Translations under genes and position numbers: made by a program
Shown: positions 58,871 through 64,000 of the stretch, piece after piece
How positions within the stretch are numbered: the stretch's first letter is position 1
How the letters are laid out: each line of letters begins with the position of its first letter
Source: Dipteris shenzhenensis
Lineage: Eukaryota; Polypodiophyta; Polypodiopsida; Gleicheniales
Assembly (NCBI GenBank): GCA_047967505.1
Contig: CM106539.1
DNA length: 64,000 nt
Direction: 5' to 3' (one strand)
The notes under the pieces: generated by a model
Database searches by the model: none
Seen by the model: the letters and a program-made list of their open reading frames with translations, nothing else
Told to the model about the DNA's origin: nothing

Positions 58871-58880
58871 ATGAGAAATT

Positions 58881-58985
58881 AGGATAATAATACGATTTAT
58901 TAGAAGGTCCATTGGACCCTTAGCCTGGGATAATAATTTGGATAATAATACGATTTATTAGAAGGCCCATTGGACCCTTAGCCCT
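58881..58985 (+). repeat. Tandem duplication, unit about 56 bp
   Basis: GGATAATAATACGATTTATT, then AGAAGGTCCATTGGACCCTT, is repeated almost exactly with start at about 58937. Confidence 0.85.
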
Positions 58986-58989
58986 TCTT

Positions 58990-59740
58990 TTGATAATCTC
59001 ATGATTTAGTCACTTTTCTTGCCATGAAGGGTTAAATTGAAGATCCCTCTTCTTTTGATAGCTAAATTTTTTTACACTCCTTCTCTGAAGGGCAAAATGG
59101 GCTCATAAGGGTCTCAAAGGCTTCAAATTTGAGGCCTGGTTCACACACATGAAAGACCAAACATCAACACTCCCTCATCACTCAATGGTGTACATCATAC
59201 AAAGAAAGTTTCAATGTTCTCACAAGGCAAGGCTTTTAGGATACGTCTACTGTGTTCTCCAAGAAATAGTTTACAATCCCAATTCCATAATGTTTTGATG
59301 TTGAATCCTTGGGTTCTTTCCAATGTAATGGAAATTTGATCATAAAAGAATATCATCATGGGATCATCCTCAGACTACTCTAAGATCTAGCATGAAATCT
59401 ATATGCTCCAAGATTTGTCACAAACCATCTCATCCATGTAGCCTCACGTCCAATTTCAAAAATCTTGAATACTACACTATCACCTTCAACAACCTCCATC
59501 TGAAACTTTGTAGCATTAAATGCCATTGATTTGAGTATCTAGATCCTTTAGGATTTGATCAAGCAATTTGAACATCAAATCTCTTAGCTCTTGGTAGTAT
59601 AACCCTTTCTCAAAGTGTGAATTTGTTCAATAACATTATTCCATCCATTCTTTAAAGGATGATTAGTCATATGCTTGACAATAGTGCACTTTAGATGGAG
59701 TAAAACTAGCATGCTCATCAATATTTTGAACCTCATCATT
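58990..59740. other. Non-coding DNA
   Basis: I see no gene or structured repeat in this stretch. Confidence 0.35.
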
Positions 59741-59747
59741 CACCACA

Positions 59748-59968
59748 AAATCTTGTCTCCTATATCAAGAGCATTGCTCAATGTATTATGGTGAACTTCA
59801 TATGCTACATCTTTGCTTGAACTTTGAAGGATCACCAACATCACAATCGCTTGAAGGATCACAACAAAATCACAAATTTCAAGAGCATCGCTCAACACAT
59901 CATGGTGAACTTGATATGTTGCATCTTTGATTGAAGGATCATAAACATGACAATCACTTGATGGAACT
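59748..59968 (+). repeat. Tandem duplication, unit about 120 bp
   Basis: TCAAGAGCATTGCTCAATGT (59765) and TCAAGAGCATCGCTCAACAC (59879) begin two copies that continue ATGGTGAACTTxATATG and GAAGGATCA. On the minus strand this appears as an internally repeated protein frame (YQVHHDVLSDALEI / YEVHHNTLSNALDI). Confidence 0.8.
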
Positions 59969-60154
59969 AGTGTGATATGTTCCCAACATGAAAGGGGTGC
60001 TTTGTTAGAACACATCTTCCGCATACCTTGAAAGCATACATTATAGTAGCATGATCTAAGCTCGATCTAAGTGGTGCTAAGTGTTGAAGAGTACCCATTA
60101 ACAAAATGAAGGGAAAGAGTGTTAGGAATGGAATCATAGCTCCATAAGACATCT

Positions 60155-60897
60155 CTATTCACATTTTGTTCTTTTACTTCCTAGAAAAAGCATTCAAAAT
60201 CTCTGCCTTTTAGGAGATATAAAGTGTCAGCCTCCATTTTATGCTAGCTTGTAGGAATGTCACAACATCACTAGCATGTTATAGCTTTGCACCACCTTGC
60301 TTTATATTTTTATGAGTCAACATTCTATTTACAATGGCCCTTGCACTATTGTTCTCTCCCTTGCCATGTCCAGGTCTAAGAAAGTTCCAAATCATGCACA
60401 AGCTAGTGAGACTAATAGACATGGACATGAATAGTGAACTACAAAGGTCTACATGCTTTGAATTGGGAGGCTATGCCATAAAACCAAACTCAATGTTCCT
60501 TTACAAGTAATTACAATCATTCATGGTGTAACATAAAGCAATGTTATATGAACAAATTTTTGTGCTTCTTATCATTTGAAATGTAGAAGGTTATAAATAT
60601 AGGGAAATGTTATGTAGAAGGTTATATATAGGGTAAGGTGGTACTCTTTTCCCACTTTAAAGTGGTCAAGTTTTGTTGTGTCCAAAAGGTACACAAGTGG
60701 GAGAACCTTTGGAGATTCAAACTGTACATGCTCAGGATCAATGTAGTAGAAGCTTGCAATAACATCATGTAGTAAAATTGTCCTTGAGCCCATTCAAATG
60801 TTCTTTCAAACACACTTTATCCGCTTTGCAGAGCTTGACATTAGGTTACTAAATTGCCACTATCTCAAAGCATAGCTTAAAAGATACAATTGGAGTC

Positions 60898-60945
<48 letters not shown>

Positions 60946-61200
60946 GTGTGTGTGTGTGTGCGCGTGTGTGTGCACGTGTCTCGCTAAATCCAACTACTTA
61001 TCATGACTACGAGGGCTAGTGAGCACATTAAAAATTTGAGCTACCCATCAACAAATTGTGACTGCTCTTACACATCATCCTAGATGAGACAATATTGAAA
61101 AAATCAATTTTAATTTGGATCTGTGAATAAACACACCCTACCTGTTAATTTAAAAATGGTGTATAAAATTACCCCTGCTATAAATGTATTTATGTAAGTC
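60155..61200. other. Non-coding DNA with a (CT)n(GT)n microsatellite
   Basis: The microsatellite lies at about 60898-60975. A short duplication (TATGTAGAAGGTTATATATAGG and a relative) lies near 60585-60635. No gene is supported. Confidence 0.4.
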
Positions 61201-61239
61201 TTGAGAATTAAAATACCCCTCATTTTGAACTCTCATAGT

Positions 61240-62620
61240 ATACTTACATTTCCCAGATGGACCCCCCGAGGTGATAACCAACCTGAAGAATTGCGCGGAT
61301 GGCAAATCCAAATTGTCATCTTTGTCCGCTGGAGTTGCAATAATGCACCTGATGACATCTACCCTCAAAGGTATTTTTGAGCAATATGGTAAGAAGATGT
61401 CTCAGAAGGTGACTTTTTTACAAGAGAAAGCCACCGATGCAGCAAAGGCAACGCAACTTGAGAAATTCTCAGAGAGGGTGCATAAGCCCAGGTAGAGGGG
61501 GCAGAAGTGAGGGCCTTTCAAGCATCAAGAGCAAGCTGAGGCCATTGCAAAAATGGTCGACATGGAAAGGCATAGAAGAAAAGAAGTAGAGAAGCACAAC
61601 AAGGAGCTCTGAGGTAGGCTTGAACAAGTTAGAAGTGATGGGGACATTGCAGACAAGGATCTAGCAATGATGCGAAAGGAGCTTAAAGATAAGAGAGCAA
61701 AAAAGGAGGTTCTTAACAAACGGCTTTGCAACATGTAAAATGTATTAAACATTGAAAAACAATAGATGATGGAGGAACTAAAAGGGGAGAATGCAGAAAC
61801 TAAAGCGGTGATGCAGGAGCTATGAGGGAGTTTCAAGGCCAGGAAGGATGGGGTAGAGAGTAGCCAAGGTGGAGAAGACAATGAGCCAGCTTTCCAGGCC
61901 ACGAAGGATGCAGAGAGTAGCCACAGTGGAGAAGTTGCAGTAGCCATAGTGGGGATTGTTATCCAGAAACACTGGTGGAAGTTTTAAGAGTAAGCTATAA
62001 GACCTTGTAACATAATTTCGATAGGGTTTTACACGAGCTTGCAGTGGCTTTCGAAAGTTTTAAAAAGCAGTCCGTCATCGTGAGAGATATCCAAAGTAGA
62101 GTGGAAGTCTTGGAAACGGCCCATGTTGATGTTTTTTGGTAATCTTCAAGAGATGTTGAGGAAATCAAATTAAGCTGTTGCATGTAGTGAGCAAAGAATG
62201 AAGGAGATAAAGGAGAAAATCCATAGCCTTAGGATGAGACAGGAAGCAATCAAGAAGCAACTTCATCATGTACAGAGAAAGACTATTATATTGATGACCA
62301 CAATAGTAAAATCGGATGCCTATCCTGTTATGTAACAGGGTCCAAAATGCATGGTTTGCCATACTCCCATCATAGATGATTGCTTGATTCGATGGCCTGT
62401 GTGCTACCACCTTGTGCATGTTTTTTGCTTTAGGTTGTTTGTGCATGCAAGATCACTATTTAGAGAATGTCATTTGTCATTGCCCAGGTCATGGACAGAT
62501 CAAATGTGCCTACTTGCTACAACTATCTACTACGACGAGAAAGTACATGCTGCAACTTAACTTGCCATTTGGGAAAATAATGCAAGAGACAAGAAGCTTG
62601 AATTGAAGTAGGTGAAGCCT
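61240..62620 (+). pseudogene. Coiled-coil protein with C-terminal Cys/His cluster, decayed copy
   Basis: The frame opens at 61271 (NLKNCADGKSKLSSL) and, after stops at apparent Arg/Gln codons, continues AEAIAKMVDMERHRRKEVEK, GRLEQVRSDGDIADKDLAMM, RKELKDKRAKKEVLNKRL and MEELKGENAETKAVMQEL. This is a heptad-rich coiled coil. Later ACSEQRMKEIKEKIHSLRMR is followed by KCMVCHTPI (62343) and CYHLVHVFC (62412). In the next frame come CLCMQDHYLENVICHCPGHG and QIKC, a spacing that recalls a C3HC4 RING end. Coiled coil plus RING would suit a BRE1/HUB-like or related E3, but this is a weak guess. At least seven stops and a frameshift make it non-functional as read. Confidence 0.45.
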
Positions 62621-63050
62621 GAGCCCAACTGCAAGGAAAGGGAGCCTGAAGGGAGGAGCCATCCCCCTTTAGGAAAGGAGCAAGAAGGGCCGAGCCTACA
62701 ACCAAGAAGCTCAAAGCAAGGAAAGAGGAAGCGACATGAAGAGAGGGGCTGGGCCCCTGGAGAAAGAAACCATCCCCCTTCAAAAAAGGAGTAAGGAGGG
62801 CCCTCGGAGGGCCGAGCTTGCAATCAGGGAGCTCAAAAAGGTGATCTGCTCAAAGCAATGCAGAACCAAGTCCTGAAGGAAATGAGTCTTTGAGATGTAA
62901 TCTGTATGTAATCTATTGAATTATTAATTTACTCCAAAGTTTACTTAGGCAATGTATCTTTAGGGTAACACTTAACAGTAATGCGATTCGTTCTAGTATA
63001 ATAGCTTCTAGTATAATAGCACTGGTTGGTTGCAGCTCGCATGATGTTGA
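62621..63050. other. Purine-rich duplication and non-coding DNA
   Basis: GGAGCCATCCCCCTTTAGGAAAGGAGCAAGAAGGGCC-type sequence at about 62656 recurs imperfectly at about 62766, so the two are tandem relatives about 110 bp apart. No gene is supported beyond this. Confidence 0.5.
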
Positions 63051-63052
63051 TT

Positions 63053-63233
63053 GTACACTAGGATATTAACTGCCACCACCAATGTGGTGGTTTGCTTCTA
63101 TTATTACAAGGATATTAATTTAACTGCCACCAATGCGGTGGTTGGCCGCTAGCACGGTGGGTGGTTAGTTGCACACTAGGAATATAACTGCCACCAGTGC
63201 AGTGGTTTGCTTCTATTATTATTATTACAAGAC
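63053..63233 (+). repeat. Imperfect tandem repeat with small hairpins
   Basis: Units contain AACTGCCACCAATGTGGTGG then TTTGCTTCTATTATTACAAG, at about 63068 and 63188, with a variant at about 63122. CCACCAATGTGGTGG is self-complementary. Confidence 0.75.
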
Positions 63234-63329
63234 AAGATGAATGACATGCAATTCATTCGTTTAGGAATTTTGGATTTGTGGATTAGTTGTGGGAAATTAT
63301 ATTTCTCAATGTAAGTGCAGTTGTTAAGA

Positions 63330-63380
63330 TACATATATATATACACATATAATGATATACGTATATGTATATATATGCAA
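63330..63380. repeat. (AT)-rich microsatellite
   Basis: TATATATATACACATAT-type sequence. Confidence 0.85.
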
Positions 63381-63684
63381 TATTATACTATTTTCAAAGT
63401 GACCGAAGTGATGTTTTCTCAGCTATGTGACTAGATAGTGTCCTTTGACAAAGCACCATAATGTGAGACGAAAGATTTTGATTAAACAGAGTAGAAGATT
63501 TGAAATAAAGTGGTTGAATAATGCTAATGAGAGAGGAAGAGATGTTGCTATGATAGTTCAATAGCACTTAGTACAACATGAGAACGCTCTGAGCCTGAAA
63601 AGTGTCGACAGGCCAAGGACCTTAATGTTAGACCGAATATCTACATTTATCTATATGTATGTATATATCCACCAATTTTATAGA

Positions 63685-63790
63685 CGAATTGATCGAAGTG
63701 ATGTTGTACAAAGCTCCAAAGTGATTGAAGTGATGTTATACAAAGATCCAAAGTGATTGAAGTGATCCCTTACTAAGACAAGGACCATAA
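63685..63790 (+). repeat. Tandem repeat, unit about 31 bp
   Basis: GATGTTRTACAAAGMTCCAA, then AGTGATTGAAGT, occurs at about 63700 and 63731. A looser copy starts near 63402. Confidence 0.75.
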
Positions 63791-64000
63791 TGTCAAATGG
63801 AAGATTTTGAATATCTATATACATCTATATGTCTATATATTGTAGAAAGATCGTTGAAACTTGCATGCTCTTCGATACAAACCAGTGAAGGGACAATGAA
63901 GAAACATAGATGGAAAGCCACGGTAGCAATGCCATTTCTTCAGCTTATTGTCCTACACCCTACTGAGCATTCAAGTCCAATGACTCATAATTAACTGTAT

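Overview
The window looks like nuclear DNA of a vascular land plant with a large, repeat-rich genome. A fern or gymnosperm would fit the 14.7 kb intron and the density of old transposons, but the sequence does not settle the lineage. There is no sign of organelle or bacterial DNA. Real host coding sequence is sparse and most of the window is transposon debris, satellite-like duplications and microsatellites.

2.9-20.8 kb (+): the 3' half of a HECT-type E3 ubiquitin ligase gene, recognisable as the UPL3 (KAKTUS) type. Eight exons can be placed by GT-AG boundaries and continuous phase, ending with the usual plant UPL3 C-terminus. The ARM-repeat N-terminal exons lie outside the window. One intron (5156-19899) is 14.7 kb and is packed with LTR retrotransposon remains: an LTR with primer-binding site (about 5.3-5.7 kb), a nearly full-length Ty1/copia gag-pol (7.5-11.7 kb), a chromodomain Ty3/gypsy 3' end (12.1-12.7 kb), a degenerate Met/Gly-rich reading frame (13.3-14.0 kb, -), a deleted copia (15.2-16.0 kb, -), a Ty3/gypsy RT scrap (16.8-17.1 kb, -) and LTR-like DNA with tandem duplications (17.2-18.1 kb).

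20.8-43 kb: no convincing host gene. It holds diverged duplications, an endonuclease/exonuclease/phosphatase-type reading frame (24.8-25.3 kb, -) lying inside a pair of inverted repeats 2.7 kb apart, a degenerate telomere-like tract, a gag scrap, a 0.7 kb G-rich tract, long direct repeats 6.2 kb apart, and a 200 bp near-palindromic foldback. 43.2-44.6 kb (+) holds a degenerate Ty3/gypsy integrase region.

49.6-56.6 kb (-) is the most interesting part. A transposase-like gene of about 1,400 codons has two phase-consistent introns and only one apparent frameshift. It carries a CCHH-type zinc-binding motif and an RNase H-like motif order that reminds me of P-element/Kolobok-type transposases. Directly upstream on the same strand lies a broken protein-kinase gene with unusual motifs (HND for HRD, DWG for DFG). 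Upstream of that is a tandem array with a period of about 97 bp. Together they may be one undescribed kinase-carrying DNA transposon.

57.7-62.9 kb (+) holds two decayed gene copies: a MED15-type Mediator KIX-domain fragment followed by a glutamine-rich stretch, and a coiled-coil reading frame followed by a Cys/His cluster. In the copia element, the MED15 copy and the coiled-coil copy almost all premature stops are what C-to-T change of CAA, CAG, CGA or TGG codons would give, which suggests decay by deamination of methylated cytosine.
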